A stretch of 55,850 bases of DNA from an uncultured Prevotellaceae bacterium (GCA_946186575.1 CAMHNO010000015.1:1-55850), one strand, 5' to 3'. Numbered from the stretch's first letter, positions 9,623-19,101 are shown. Numbers and translations: made by a program. The notes: generated from the letters alone by a model not told the origin.

Positions 9623-9713
9623 TAAGTTGTTTAAAAATCAAACAATCAAACCATAGAAAAATACCAAAACCGTGATTTAAATATTATTTTTATTAACCTA
9701 AATTTACAGTATT

Positions 9714-11558
9714 ATGAAGAAATTATTACTTCTTGCAGCAGTAGTGGCTGCTGCTATTGCTGGTAATGCACAAGATCTGCAACTGACCAAGTCGTGGGAA
9801 GTTGCAGCTCCAGCTCTTGCCAACACCCGCCAGGGCGTTGCTCTCGACGGCAAGTTCTTGATCAACAACAAAGTGGAAGGCATGGTCTATGCCTACGGAC
9901 AAGATGGTGTGAACAACTTTGGTGTTACCGAAGCCACCGCAGCATGGCCGGCAATCGCTAAGGACCAAGCTGGCAACGTGATTGTGCGCGTCGACAACAG
10001 CTGGCCAGGCAACTTCCTGGCCGACACCACTGTGTTCAAAATCTTCCCCGCTGGCGGCGGCGACCCCATTGCTGTAGAAGCTAACATCTTCGCCGATTTT
10101 GAAGCCGAAAACGGCCGCATGGACTACCTTGGAAATGCCGAGGGCGACCTCTTGACCGAGGGTGCCATCTATCTGGTAACTGCCAAGTCTACTGGCGTAA
10201 TGCGTGTGCCTTTTGTTGATGGCGAGATCGATGTTGACCACATCGCACTCATCCCAGTGGATGGAGCCACCAACTTTGCCAACACAGGCGCTGTTGTAGA
10301 CGTTTGGGAAGCTGCCGACGGCACTAACCACTACCTGATGTACTGGCGTGGCAACGTTCACTACGACATGACCCTCAACGAGGACATGGACGAGTTCACA
10401 GCAACAGCCATCACCTTCCCCGCCGATGCTCCTCGCGCCAACCTCACTGGCGTAAGATGCTTCGCACGCGACGGCAAGAACTACATTGCTTACTCGGTTA
10501 AGCCCGAGGACCGCAACTACGGCGACGGCTTTGCCATTGCTGAGCTTGGTGCTGAGAACGTAGCCTTCCAGGTTGCCGACACTGGCAAGGACCTGAACAA
10601 CGGCGGCATCTGCGTGCAGTGGTTCGACGTTGACGGCGACTGCTTCTATCAGTATGCTGGCGCTAACTACATCGCTTGCTATCAGTTTGCTGGCGCCACA
10701 ACCGAGCACACTTATGCCGTAGCTGGTACTCCAGCCAAATTGTTTGGCATGGAGAACGATTGGGATCAAATTGCTGCCCCCGAGATGACTCTCACCGACG
10801 AGGGTATCTATGTATGGTCGAGCGAAGAGACCGAGCTCGAGGCTGGCAACATTGAGTTCAAGGTTGTTCAAGATCACGCTTGGGATGTTTGCTATCCCGA
10901 GAACAACTATGTAGTACCCGTTGAGACAGCTGGCACTTACATCCTCGTGGTAGGATACAACCCTGAGAATAACGAGGTTAGTGCCGAACTCATCGCTGCA
11001 GCACCCAAGCTTTACGCCATTGGCGAGGTGAACAACAACACCTGGGCACCCAATGTGGGCGTTGAGATGGAGACCGAAGATGGCGTGGTGTTCACTGCCG
11101 ATGTTGTGCTCCTGCGTCCCGCTGGCGTAGCTCCAAAAGTTGACGATGTAGAGGGCGTAAATTACTGCTACTTCAGCTTCGCCACTAAGCTTGCCGACAG
11201 TTGGGAAGCTCTGGCACCTTACCGCATTGGTGCCGTATCGGAGGCCACCGAGGACAATCCTAACGCCGACTTCCGCGTTTACAAGACCATGATGGGCATG
11301 CCTCTGGCACTCACACAGGGCGACCATGCATTCCAGCTCGCAGAGGGCACTTACACCTTCACAGTCGACATGGAGGCCATGACCCTGACCATCGTGGGCG
11401 AGAGCTTCACTGGCATCGAAAACCTGACCACCGGTGTGAAGAGCGTTCGCTACTACAACCTGCAGGGCATCGAGAGTGCTACTCCATTCCAGGGCGTGAA
11501 CATTGTTGTTAAGGAGATGACCGATGGCAGCAAGTCCACCAGCAAGGTTGTGAGATAA
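9714..11558 (+). CDS. Large secreted protein: propeller-like N-terminus, SusE/F-like module, sorting-type tail
   Basis: 614 aa. Signal peptide MKKLLLLAAVVAAAIAGNA. Residues 20 to about 340 have regularly spaced beta-rich blades (GKFLINNKVEGMVYAY, GNVIVRVDNSW, GAIYLVTAKSTG, NGGICVQWFDVDGDCFYQY), suggesting a beta-propeller; I do not recognise the exact family. Residues 430-560 form a module strongly similar to one in the protein at 42714 (YAIGEVNNNTWAPNVGVEM). The last 35 residues (VRYYNLQGIES onward) look like the C-terminal domains that Bacteroidales attach to surface or secreted proteins, possibly via type IX secretion. Codon choice is strongly biased, consistent with high expression. It has its own promoter and terminator. 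Confidence 0.85.
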   Translation: MKKLLLLAAVVAAAIAGNAQDLQLTKSWEVAAPALANTRQGVALDGKFLINNKVEGMVYAYGQDGVNNFGVTEATAAWPAIAKDQAGNVIVRVDNSWPGNFLADTTVFKIFPAGGGDPIAVEANIFADFEAENGRMDYLGNAEGDLLTEGAIYLVTAKSTGVMRVPFVDGEIDVDHIALIPVDGATNFANTGAVVDVWEAADGTNHYLMYWRGNVHYDMTLNEDMDEFTATAITFPADAPRANLTGVRCFARDGKNYIAYSVKPEDRNYGDGFAIAELGAENVAFQVADTGKDLNNGGICVQWFDVDGDCFYQYAGANYIACYQFAGATTEHTYAVAGTPAKLFGMENDWDQIAAPEMTLTDEGIYVWSSEETELEAGNIEFKVVQDHAWDVCYPENNYVVPVETAGTYILVVGYNPENNEVSAELIAAAPKLYAIGEVNNNTWAPNVGVEMETEDGVVFTADVVLLRPAGVAPKVDDVEGVNYCYFSFATKLADSWEALAPYRIGAVSEATEDNPNADFRVYKTMMGMPLALTQGDHAFQLAEGTYTFTVDMEAMTLTIVGESFTGIENLTTGVKSVRYYNLQGIESATPFQGVNIVVKEMTDGSKSTSKVVR

Positions 11559-11600
11559 TCACAAGTGATAAACACACTCACAATCCCCCTAACCACTAAC

Positions 11601-11636
11601 AAAAATGCTTGGCTCGCGCTTGAGCCAAGCATTTTT
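11601..11636. terminator. Bidirectional terminator between convergent genes
   Basis: A perfect 15-bp stem (AAAAATGCTTGGCTC / GAGCCAAGCATTTTT) with a 6-nt loop; A-tract and T-tract allow it to act on both strands. It ends the genes at 9714-11558 (plus) and 11693-12010 (minus). Confidence 0.9.
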
Positions 11637-11692
11637 ATTGTTTATGTTGTTTGGGTGAGTGTGCAATCGCCACGGCTACAGGTCTCCACCAT

Positions 11693-12010
11693 TCACTCTC
11701 GGCGAAACATTACAACAATGGGCGAGAGCACGAGAATGCCAGTGACGATTGCCGCCACACAGTAGTAGAGAAGCCGACGCACGGTAATCACCGTGGGGTC
11801 GTTAAAGTACAAGAGCCACACCCAGCAGCCAAGGCACATCACCATCGCGGCTATGTAGAAGAACCATGCAGCATGAAGAGCCGCGTTGTTCTTTTTCACA
11901 GGCAACTTGTGAAGCACGCGATGTGTAAACCACTGGTTGGGCTCGGCATCATAGGTTTCCTGCTTGAGAAGTTTGCCTAATTCATTGTCCTTTTTGTCGT
12001 GATTGCTCAT
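11693..12010 (-). CDS. Small two-TM membrane protein of the ECF sigma operon
   Basis: 105 aa: a charged cytoplasmic N-terminus (about 1-42, with ETYDAEPNQWFTHRVLHKLP) followed by two hydrophobic helices (about 45-68 and 78-100). It starts 2 nt after the sigma factor stop, so the two are co-translated. The position and the soluble N-terminus suggest an anti-sigma factor or a modulator of it, but no zinc-binding HxxxCxxC motif is visible. Function is inferred from position only. Confidence 0.75.
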   Translation of the reverse strand: MSNHDKKDNELGKLLKQETYDAEPNQWFTHRVLHKLPVKKNNAALHAAWFFYIAAMVMCLGCWVWLLYFNDPTVITVRRLLYYCVAAIVTGILVLSPIVVMFRRE

Positions 12011-12012
12011 GA

Positions 12013-12546
12013 TTATTCAGTCATTAGTATTGTTTTCATTTTTTCGCGAGCGCGATGCAAGTGTGAGCGCAGCGTGCTCTCTTTTATGCCTGTTATCACC
12101 GCCACTTTTTTCAAGGGCATGTCTTCGATATAGAACAAAGTCACCACTGAGCGCTCCACATCGCTCAAGGCGGCCATTGCCGCCTTCACGTCGAGCGTAG
12201 CCTCGTTCGGAGCCACCGTGCCAGCAGTGTTCTCGTTCTCGTCCACGCCCTCGAGCCCTGTGGTGGGGTGCTCACGGCGCTTGTAGTTGTAAAACTCGTT
12301 GTAACCAATGCGGAAAAGCCAAGTTCCAAAGCGGGCCATACCACGGAAGCTGCGAAGCTCAAGATAGGCCTTGACAAAGGTGTCCTGCGCCAAGTCGTCG
12401 GTCAACTGCTCATCGCCCAGCGTGAGGTTGAGGAAGAAACGACGCAGGCGCGGCTGATAGGCCTCGACAAGCGTCCCGAATGCGTGCCTGTCGTCGGCAA
12501 GCACACATCGAGAAACAAGCTTTAGTTCTTCTACACGCGAGAGCAT
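12013..12546 (-). CDS. ECF-type RNA polymerase sigma factor
   Basis: 177 aa. Region 2 (about 20-90) contains FGTLVEAYQPRLRRFFLNLT, DLAQDTFVKAYLELRSFRG and FGTWLFRIGYNEFYNYKRR (core binding and -10 recognition). Region 4 (about 120-175) has LSDVERSVVTLFYIEDMPLKKVAVITG and a helix-turn-helix ESTLRSHLHRAREKM. It lies 42 nt after the DUF6249-like gene and 2 nt before the small membrane protein gene, forming a three-gene minus operon. Confidence 0.95.
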   Translation of the reverse strand: MLSRVEELKLVSRCVLADDRHAFGTLVEAYQPRLRRFFLNLTLGDEQLTDDLAQDTFVKAYLELRSFRGMARFGTWLFRIGYNEFYNYKRREHPTTGLEGVDENENTAGTVAPNEATLDVKAAMAALSDVERSVVTLFYIEDMPLKKVAVITGIKESTLRSHLHRAREKMKTILMTE

Positions 12547-12588
12547 GGGGATAGGGATTAAGTGACAATGGCTTTTTATCTCAATTCA

Positions 12589-13590
12589 TTAAGAGTTGAA
12601 TGGTGGTGGCACATCGTCGGATTGCTGAGTGTCAACTGGCTGACCATTTTGGGGCTGCTCAGGTTGTTGAGGCTGCCGAATCCACTGCTGTTGCTGCCAG
12701 TAGTTTTTTGCGCTCTGCTGCTCCTGATAAGCGATAAAGAGTTTTCCCAACCCCACAAAGACTACTATCGACATCAATGCGGCAATGGGTGCAGCACCTG
12801 CTATCCAGAAGAAAAACAGCAGCCCAAGGCCCACAGCCGTTGTGATGAAGCCTCCCTTGAATGGAGCCCAGTCGGTAATGTTATTAATGGGGTTTCCTTT
12901 TGCTGGTGCAGCATAGCCCGAAACTGGATTAGGGCTCTGCGCAGCATTAGAATCAGCAACAGGAGGAAGCAGCTGGTTCACATAGACCGTGGTGGGATTT
13001 TGTGGCATTTGCTTCGACCGTTTGCCAAAGAACTCGTCGGGCAATGGATAGCCTGCTTGGATAGCACGGTCCACGGTCTTATACTTGCGACGACGGTGCA
13101 GGTAGTAGAACAGCAGCGAGAGTAAGACTATGAATACCACAGCCACAAAGAACCCGTGGGTTATGCTCTCGGCCAAATCAAAACCGCGATTCGCAAACTC
13201 AGCATCTGAACCAACATATTGTGGTTGCCTGGTGTCATCCTCAACGGTCTCATCACCCATCACTGCCGAGTCGTCGATGCTCAGCAGTGTATCGTCAAGA
13301 TGGTTATTAATAAACTTGCCCAAGTCGCACATTTTCACCTTCACGGTCTTGCCGTCGGCTTGCATGATGGTCACACCTTCGCTTGTGATGTCGACCTGTT
13401 CATCGGCTTCCTCGGCTGAGTTTTGCCTTTGGTCGCCCTTGGAATCAGCTTCTTGACTGGCAGCTTTCTCATCAGTGTTTTTATCCACTGCCTGTGAGGT
13501 CTGGGCCGGCTCGGCATGCTTTTGATGCTTGGCCTCGATAGTGGCAAGGCATAGTAGTGCCACCATGATTGTTAAAACTGTTCGTTTCAT
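12589..13590 (-). CDS. Exported or membrane protein with DUF6249-like segment and Gln/Pro-rich tail
   Basis: 333 aa from ATG 13590; a longer frame start at 13638 is rejected because it puts 16 charged residues before a clean signal peptide (MKRTVLTIMVALLCLATIEA). Acidic low-complexity region (25-90), a TM helix near 140-165 followed by RRRKYKTVDRAIQAGYPLPDEFF (typical of DUF6249 proteins encoded beside ECF sigma genes), two more TM segments (about 245-295), and a tail rich in Q and P. It is probably the sensory or membrane part of the sigma regulon. The family link is from memory of the motif. Confidence 0.75.
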   Translation of the reverse strand: MKRTVLTIMVALLCLATIEAKHQKHAEPAQTSQAVDKNTDEKAASQEADSKGDQRQNSAEEADEQVDITSEGVTIMQADGKTVKVKMCDLGKFINNHLDDTLLSIDDSAVMGDETVEDDTRQPQYVGSDAEFANRGFDLAESITHGFFVAVVFIVLLSLLFYYLHRRRKYKTVDRAIQAGYPLPDEFFGKRSKQMPQNPTTVYVNQLLPPVADSNAAQSPNPVSGYAAPAKGNPINNITDWAPFKGGFITTAVGLGLLFFFWIAGAAPIAALMSIVVFVGLGKLFIAYQEQQSAKNYWQQQQWIRQPQQPEQPQNGQPVDTQQSDDVPPPFNS

Positions 13591-13635
13591 ATCTTTTGAG
13601 TTTTTAAATTGCGTTGATTTTGACGATTTTCGCAT

Positions 13636-13643
13636 CAAAATTA
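13636..13643 (-). promoter_or_regulatory. Possible -7 box of the first ECF operon
   Basis: TAATTTTG on minus, 46 nt before ATG 13590. A -33 box at the proper distance is not evident. The rest of 13644-13812 is an AT-rich spacer between divergent genes. Confidence 0.35.
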
Positions 13644-13812
13644 GTTGTTTTCATGAATTAGATGCATCCAGAACCACAAAATGTTGCACCGTCATCGCAT
13701 TTTTTTTGATTTTAGAGTGAAATATCTAAATTTCCTTGCTCACGGGCTCATTGCAACCCATTCTCGCATTCATCTAAAATAATCTTTTGTTTTTCTCGTT
13801 ATATTATATACA

Positions 13813-16221
13813 ATGAGAAATTTTATTATCAAGACCGCATTGCTGGTTGCCACGATTGCCATGGCAATGCAGATTAACGCACAAGTCAAAATCACAGGTA
13901 AGGTTGTCGACGAGAACGACAACCCCATCGAGTTTGCGGCAGTGCGCGTCGAGGGCACCATGCTCGGCGTGAACACCGACTTGATGGGAAAATATGAAAT
14001 CTCTGTTCCTCAACGCGACACCATTACTGTGATTTTCTCTATGATAGGCTACAGCGAGGTCAAGCGACAGCTCATCAAGCCAACAGGCACCATAACTCTG
14101 AACCCAAAGCTCTACAGTAAGACCATTGAGCTCGAAGAGGTGCAAGTAACTGAATACAAGAAGCAGACCAACACCATGCAAGCCATCGACGTGGAGGCTG
14201 CAAGGATGGCCCCAAGCGCCAGCGGCAACACCGTGGAGAATGTCCTCACCACTCAAGCTGGTGTGAGCAGCAAGAACGAGATGAGTGCACAGTACATGGT
14301 GCGAGGAGGCACCTACGACGAGAACAGTGTGTACATCAACGGCATCGAAGTCTACAGGCCGCAGCTCGTGAGCAACGGGCAACAAGAGGGTCTGAGCATC
14401 ATCAACGGCGACATGGTGCAGAAAGTTAACTTCTCGACCGGCGGATTCAATGCCGAGTACAGCGACAAAATGTCGAGCGTGCTCGACATCACCTATAAGG
14501 AGCCACAGGCCTTTGAGGGTACTATCACTGCAAGTTTGCAGGGTGGCACGCTAACCCTGGGTCACAGCACAGGCAAGTTCTCGCAGATGCACGGCGTGCG
14601 CTACAAGCGCAACTCGTCGATGTTAGGGTCGCTTGAGTCGAAAGGCGAATATGACCCTCAATTCTTTGACTACCAGACCCACATCGTGTTCAAGCCCAGC
14701 AAGAAGTTCAAGGTGTCGTTGCTTGGCAACGTGTCGCTCAACGACTACCGCTTCACCCCCGCCAACCGCGAGACAAGCTTTGGTACTTCTACTAACGCAA
14801 AATCGTTCCTCGTATACTTCGATGGACAAGAAAAAGACAAATTCCACACCTATTTTGGTGCCATTCAGTTTAACTACAAGTTCAACGACAAGGGTACCGA
14901 CTTAACCCTCACTGGTAGTGCCTACAGGACCGACGAACTCGTGGCCTACGACATCCACGGTGAGTACTGGCTCGACCAGGCAGGCACCAGCGGCGAGGGA
15001 GGAGTAGGCGGCGAGCTGGGTGTGGGCAAGTATCACGAGCATGCACGCAACCGCCTCAAGATTAACGTCTACAGCGCATCTATTAAGGGCAACATTGGCC
15101 TCAACAATAACAACATCAGCTACGGGCTGCAATTGCGCCACGATGTGTTCTTCGACCGCTCGCGCGAGTGGCAGTGGCGTGACTCGGCAGGCTACTCGCT
15201 GCCCCACATCCCCGACGAGGTGAACGTGATTTACAACTTAGGGTCGACCAATGACCTGAGCACCAATCGCATCTCGGCATTCATCCAAGACACCTACAGG
15301 CTTTACAGCGGAGCTGGAGCTTTCACTTTCAACGTGGGATTGCGCTACAGCTATTGGGACTTCAACAAGGAGTCGCTCATCTCACCACGCTTCAGCATTG
15401 GCTTTGTGCCCGAACGCAACAACCGCTTCGCCTTGCGACTGGCAGGTGGCCTGTATTACCAGTCGCCGTTCTACAAGGAGTACCGTTTCCAGTCAATCGA
15501 CCAGTACGGCAACGCTATTATCGAACTTAACCGCGACATTAAGTCGCAGCGCAGCATCCACGTGATTCTGGGTGGCGACTATTCTTTCAGGGCACTTAAC
15601 CGGCCGTTCAAAATCACTTCAGAGATCTATTACAAGAACCTGAGCAACATGATTCCCTATGAGGTCGACAACCTCAAGATGAACTATAGCGGTAGCAACT
15701 CGTCGAAGGGCTACATCGCTGGTATCGATTTCAAGATCTTCGGACAATTTGTCGAGGGAACCGACTCATGGATTAGCTTCTCGCTGATGAAAACACAAGA
15801 GGAACTCAATGGGGTGAAGGTGCCACTGCCCACCGACCAGCGTTACAGTGTGGCAATCTTCTTCACCGACTACTTCCCCAAATTCCCGCGCATCAAGTTC
15901 AGCCTCAAGGGCATAATAAGCGATGGACTGCCCACAACAGCACCACTGCGCACTCGCGACCAAGGCTACTTCCGCCAGCCCGCCTACAAGCGCGTCGACG
16001 TGGGATTGTCCTACATGCTTCTGGGCGAGAACCACAAGCCCAGCTCGGGCTTCTTCAGCCACTTCAAGAGCATTTGGCTGGGACTCGACGTGTTCAACCT
16101 GCTCGATATCAGCAACGTGAGCAGCTACTACTGGGTGACCGACGTCAACCAAATTCAGTATGCCGTTCCCAACTATCTCACGCGCCGCCAGTTCAACGTG
16201 CGACTCTCCATCAACTTCTAA
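13813..16221 (+). CDS. TonB-dependent outer membrane receptor with carboxypeptidase-like N-domain
   Basis: 802 aa. Signal peptide (to INAQ, about 23), carboxypeptidase-regulatory-like domain (24-105: VKITGKVVDENDNPIEFAAVRVEG), TonB-box-like LEEVQVTEY, plug domain (120-230: QYMVRGGTYDENSVYINGIEVYRPQL), then a 22-strand-type barrel to the end (RRQFNVRLSINF). It lacks the longer SusC-specific features and has no SusD neighbour, so it belongs to the general TonB-dependent class. It runs 58 nt ahead of the ROK kinase gene, likely in one transcript; a sugar-related substrate is only a guess. Confidence 0.93.
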   Translation: MRNFIIKTALLVATIAMAMQINAQVKITGKVVDENDNPIEFAAVRVEGTMLGVNTDLMGKYEISVPQRDTITVIFSMIGYSEVKRQLIKPTGTITLNPKLYSKTIELEEVQVTEYKKQTNTMQAIDVEAARMAPSASGNTVENVLTTQAGVSSKNEMSAQYMVRGGTYDENSVYINGIEVYRPQLVSNGQQEGLSIINGDMVQKVNFSTGGFNAEYSDKMSSVLDITYKEPQAFEGTITASLQGGTLTLGHSTGKFSQMHGVRYKRNSSMLGSLESKGEYDPQFFDYQTHIVFKPSKKFKVSLLGNVSLNDYRFTPANRETSFGTSTNAKSFLVYFDGQEKDKFHTYFGAIQFNYKFNDKGTDLTLTGSAYRTDELVAYDIHGEYWLDQAGTSGEGGVGGELGVGKYHEHARNRLKINVYSASIKGNIGLNNNNISYGLQLRHDVFFDRSREWQWRDSAGYSLPHIPDEVNVIYNLGSTNDLSTNRISAFIQDTYRLYSGAGAFTFNVGLRYSYWDFNKESLISPRFSIGFVPERNNRFALRLAGGLYYQSPFYKEYRFQSIDQYGNAIIELNRDIKSQRSIHVILGGDYSFRALNRPFKITSEIYYKNLSNMIPYEVDNLKMNYSGSNSSKGYIAGIDFKIFGQFVEGTDSWISFSLMKTQEELNGVKVPLPTDQRYSVAIFFTDYFPKFPRIKFSLKGIISDGLPTTAPLRTRDQGYFRQPAYKRVDVGLSYMLLGENHKPSSGFFSHFKSIWLGLDVFNLLDISNVSSYYWVTDVNQIQYAVPNYLTRRQFNVRLSINF

Positions 16222-16279
16222 TTGATTATATCTTACAACAAAAAAAATATAACATTAACTAATTTAATCGAAAAACATT

Positions 16280-17245
16280 ATGGCAAAACCCTATGTAATT
16301 GGCATCGACATGGGTGGCACTAACACCGCTTTTGGTATCGTGGACGCTCGTGGCACCGTGATTGCAAGCAGCTCTATCAAAACTGCCAAACACTCTAAAA
16401 TCGAGGACTATATCGACGAACTCCACACCGAGATCAGTCGCATCATCAAAGCTAACGATGCCGAAGATAAAATCAACGGCATAGGCATTGGAGCGCCTAA
16501 CGCCAACTACTTCACCGGCATGATTGAAGACGGCGTGAACCTGCCCTGGCCCACTCCCATTCCACTGGCTAAGTTGATCTCCGACAAGTTTGGTATTCCT
16601 TGCGTTATCACCAACGACGCCAACGCTGCTGCCATTGGCGAGATGACCTATGGTGCCGCACGCGGTCTTAAGGACTTTATCATGATCACACTGGGAACAG
16701 GTGTGGGTAGCGGTATCGTGGTCAACGGACAGATGGTTTATGGCCACGACGGCTTTGCCGGCGAGCTGGGACACGTTATCATGAAGCGCAACAATGGTCG
16801 TGTGTGCGGATGCGGACGCACTGGCTGCCTCGAGGCCTACTGCTCGGCCACCGGTGTAGCGCGCACTGCTCGCGAGTTCCTTGAGATTCGCAACGACAAG
16901 TCGCTGCTGCGCGACTACGACATAGAGAGTATCACCTCTAAAGACGTCTACGACTGTGCAGTCAAGGGCGACAAGCTGGCCATCGACATCTTCAACTACA
17001 CCGGCACCATCCTGGGTGAGGCACTTGCCGATTTTGTCACCTTCTCAAGCCCCGAGGCGTTCGTCATCTTTGGTGGTCTTACCAAGAGTGGCGACTACAT
17101 CATGAACCCAATTCGCGAGGCCTTCGACAAGAACATCATGAAGGTGTTCAAGGGCAAAGTCAAGATTCTCATCAGCGAGCTCAAGGAGAGCGACGCAGCA
17201 GTGCTCGGAGCTTCGGCCCTGGGATGGGAAATCAAGGAAGACTAA
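16280..17245 (+). CDS. ROK-family sugar kinase (glucokinase-like)
   Basis: 321 aa. ATP-binding DMGGTN (10-15) at the N-terminus, catalytic aspartate in VITNDANAAAIGE, the phosphate motif LGTGVGSGIVVNG, and the ROK zinc site H-x(n)-CGCGRTGCLEAY (about 173-186). It phosphorylates glucose or a related hexose (possibly GlcNAc or ManNAc) with ATP in the cytoplasm. Bacteroidetes use ROK kinases as their main glucokinases. It follows the TonB receptor and precedes a terminator. Confidence 0.93.
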   Translation: MAKPYVIGIDMGGTNTAFGIVDARGTVIASSSIKTAKHSKIEDYIDELHTEISRIIKANDAEDKINGIGIGAPNANYFTGMIEDGVNLPWPTPIPLAKLISDKFGIPCVITNDANAAAIGEMTYGAARGLKDFIMITLGTGVGSGIVVNGQMVYGHDGFAGELGHVIMKRNNGRVCGCGRTGCLEAYCSATGVARTAREFLEIRNDKSLLRDYDIESITSKDVYDCAVKGDKLAIDIFNYTGTILGEALADFVTFSSPEAFVIFGGLTKSGDYIMNPIREAFDKNIMKVFKGKVKILISELKESDAAVLGASALGWEIKED

Positions 17246-17255
17246 TTTAAATGCT

Positions 17256-17300
17256 AAGTGCTAAGTTTTAAGTGTTAAGTACATTAGAAACTTAGCACTT
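17256..17300 (+). terminator. Hairpin after the ROK kinase
   Basis: A perfect 13-bp inverted repeat (AAGTGCTAAGTTT / AAACTTAGCACTT), with T-runs starting about 12 nt later. The arms belong to an AAGTGCTAAG-type degenerate repeat. Confidence 0.6.
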
Positions 17301-17322
17301 TTGACTCAGCACTTTTTTTATT

Positions 17323-18117
17323 TTGAGAAAAAACATTTTATATCTTATAGGCGTTGTTGTGATGCTGATGGTGGCGCTAATGCTTTATGTGCGCGACAAC
17401 GAGCCCGCAGTGCCTGCCCGCACCATCATCGCCCACGCAGGCGGCAACATCGACTCGCTCACCTACACCAATAGCCGCGAGGCAGTGATGAACGCTATTG
17501 ACTGTGGAGTGAAATACATTGAGCTCGATATCGTGGTCTCGCCCGAGGGTGAGCCTTTGGCCTTCCACTCAAGTGACGACATGGCCGACACCATCTACTC
17601 CTGCGACCCACCCCACATAGGCGAGTTCATAGCTACTCCCTTGCACGGGCGCAACGGCAAGACCTACACGCCGCTCACGTGGCGCGAAATCAACGAGATT
17701 TTCCTCTCCCACCCCGACCTGACGTTTGTAGTCGACAAAACCGACGACCCCACCATTCTGCTCAAGTACTTCCCAAAGCTCAGGCAACGCATGGTAGTGG
17801 AGTGCTTCTCGATGGATAGTTACCGTCAGGTAGCAAAAGCCGGCTTCAAGCAGGCAATGCTAAGTGAGGAAGCGGTGAGCCTGGGGGCGGTCATCGCACA
17901 AGACATCAGGCACCTTTTCAGTAGCGACGAGCCACGTGTCGACATGATAGCCATTGGTCGCGACACCTACAACTCACACCGCTCGCTGCGATGGTTCATC
18001 AAGCTCTGCAACCTGCCCATGGCAATGTGGAGCGCCACCGACCGCGAACGCGCCCGCCAGATGTTTGACAACATCCCCACCCTGCACATGCTCTACACTA
18101 ACGAACTCAAGCCTTGA
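17323..18117 (+). CDS. GDPD-like (glycerophosphodiester phosphodiesterase superfamily) membrane-anchored protein
   Basis: 264 aa starting at TTG 17323 (no better start precedes the hydrophobic segment NILYLIGVVVMLMVALMLYV). The PI-PLC/GDPD barrel is shown by IIAHAGGNID, EAVMNAIDCGVKYIELDIVVSPEGEPLAFHSSDD, FVVDKTDD and MAMWSATDRERA. Typical enzymes have HRG where this has HAG, so the arginine of the substrate site is missing; the ELD and H acid-base residues remain. Likely substrates are glycerophosphodiesters, but activity is uncertain. A terminator hairpin includes its stop codon. Confidence 0.8.
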   Translation: MRKNILYLIGVVVMLMVALMLYVRDNEPAVPARTIIAHAGGNIDSLTYTNSREAVMNAIDCGVKYIELDIVVSPEGEPLAFHSSDDMADTIYSCDPPHIGEFIATPLHGRNGKTYTPLTWREINEIFLSHPDLTFVVDKTDDPTILLKYFPKLRQRMVVECFSMDSYRQVAKAGFKQAMLSEEAVSLGAVIAQDIRHLFSSDEPRVDMIAIGRDTYNSHRSLRWFIKLCNLPMAMWSATDRERARQMFDNIPTLHMLYTNELKP

Positions 18118-18140
18118 CCGACGTCTCACGGTCAAGGCTT
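18109..18140. terminator. Terminator hairpin containing the GDPD stop codon
   Basis: A perfect 12-bp stem (AAGCCTTGACCG / CGGTCAAGGCTT) with an 8-nt loop; the TGA at 18115-18117 is inside the left arm. It separates convergent genes and may work on both strands. Confidence 0.75.
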
Positions 18141-18182
18141 GTTATTAGTTTTGACAACAGAGTTCTGAGGGTTGTCCTTTTT

Positions 18183-18917
18183 TCAATAATCCCACATTGC
18201 ATCTTCCATTTCACGACTCATGCGATCCTTGCGGTCAACATAGTCCCAGAAGAACTGATTTATCATGTAGAACTCATGCTGATCCTGCATCATCTCGTAG
18301 CGACGGTGCATGTCGGGGAATTCTTCCAGCAGATGCAGCAGGTAGTCGCGATCAACAAGGGTTATGGTCTTTCGCTCAAGATCTATCATGAAATGAGGGA
18401 TTGCCACATAGCCATAGTCGCCCACATTGAACAGGCCATCACGGCCCACTCCGGCTGTCACGCCTTCAAAGTCATCTATCTCGATGGGCAGATAGCTAAT
18501 CTCGGTGGGAATAAACTGCACAAATGCCATGCTGCGATTGAAATAGAGGGGAACGTAGTTTTCAAAGATGTCATTATACTGGCCCTTTAAGGAGTCTTTA
18601 ATGAAATGGCTATTGATGAGCCACACCGAATCGCCTATCGACACCACCACACTCTGCTTCTCTATCATCTTGCGCAATGGCTTGCTGTCTTTCTCAGTGG
18701 GCTTGAACTTCATGTTGAACGGTGAATTGATTTCTATATTGGGGTTCACAGCTATGGTGTCGGGGCCTTTTCCAAAGATGGAACTCCAACTATTGTAAAC
18801 TCGCAGTGTGTCATGCCCCTGGTCGTGCTTGCGGCTGGTGTAGAACTGAGCCATGGCACTGCCCGCAGTCATCGTCACGAGCAACATCACAACGATGATT
18901 CTTGTTATTGCTCTCAT
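18183..18917 (-). CDS. Secreted protein of unknown function
   Basis: 244 aa. Signal peptide MRAITRIIVVMLLVTMTAGSAMAQ. The mature part is mixed alpha/beta with DSVWLINSHFIKDSLKGQ, YVPLYFNRSMAFVQF, GYVAIPHFMIDLERKTITLVDRDYLLHLLEEFPDMHRRYEMM and a C-terminal helix rich in acidic and aromatic residues. This pattern (a display of 'own value versus displayed value' strands and a final DxxxLLxxFPxxxxRYxxM helix) recalls secreted Bacteroidales families of unknown role; I cannot name the family with confidence. Single gene, between a terminator and tRNA-Arg. Confidence 0.75.
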   Translation of the reverse strand: MRAITRIIVVMLLVTMTAGSAMAQFYTSRKHDQGHDTLRVYNSWSSIFGKGPDTIAVNPNIEINSPFNMKFKPTEKDSKPLRKMIEKQSVVVSIGDSVWLINSHFIKDSLKGQYNDIFENYVPLYFNRSMAFVQFIPTEISYLPIEIDDFEGVTAGVGRDGLFNVGDYGYVAIPHFMIDLERKTITLVDRDYLLHLLEEFPDMHRRYEMMQDQHEFYMINQFFWDYVDRKDRMSREMEDAMWDY

Positions 18918-18962
18918 AAACTTATCGATTGTTTTAGTCCTTGATATGGTGTAACAAAACTA

Positions 18963-18994
18963 AAGAACCAGCTACCTTGTGGCAACTGGTTCTT
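18963..18994 (-). terminator. Terminator of tRNA-Arg
   Basis: 9-bp stem (AAGAACCAG / CTGGTTCTT) starting 12 nt past the tRNA 3' end on minus, followed by TAGTTTTG. Confidence 0.7.
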
Positions 18995-19005
18995 GGCTTT
19001 AGTTG

Positions 19006-19079
19006 TGACTCCTGCAGGATTCAAACCTGCAACCTTCTGATCCGTAGTCAGATGCTCTATTCAATTGAGCTAAGGAGCC
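19006..19079 (-). tRNA. tRNA-Arg (anticodon ACG)
   Basis: Full cloverleaf on minus: acceptor GGCTCCT with AGGAGTC (one G-U), D arm GCTC/GAGC, anticodon stem TCTGA/TCAGA with loop CTACGGA (anticodon ACG), T arm GCAGG/CCTGC with loop TTTGAAT. CCA is not encoded. ACG would be edited to ICG to read CGU, CGC and CGA. Confidence 0.97.
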
Positions 19080-19101
19080 ATCATTTTTTGTTTTGCGGTT
19101 G

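Noticed and set aside
9726-11327. 533-residue open frame on minus, antisense to the secreted protein gene
   Set aside because: No signal, domain or family pattern; it exists because the plus-strand gene has very biased codons. The plus frame has signal peptide, promoter and terminator.
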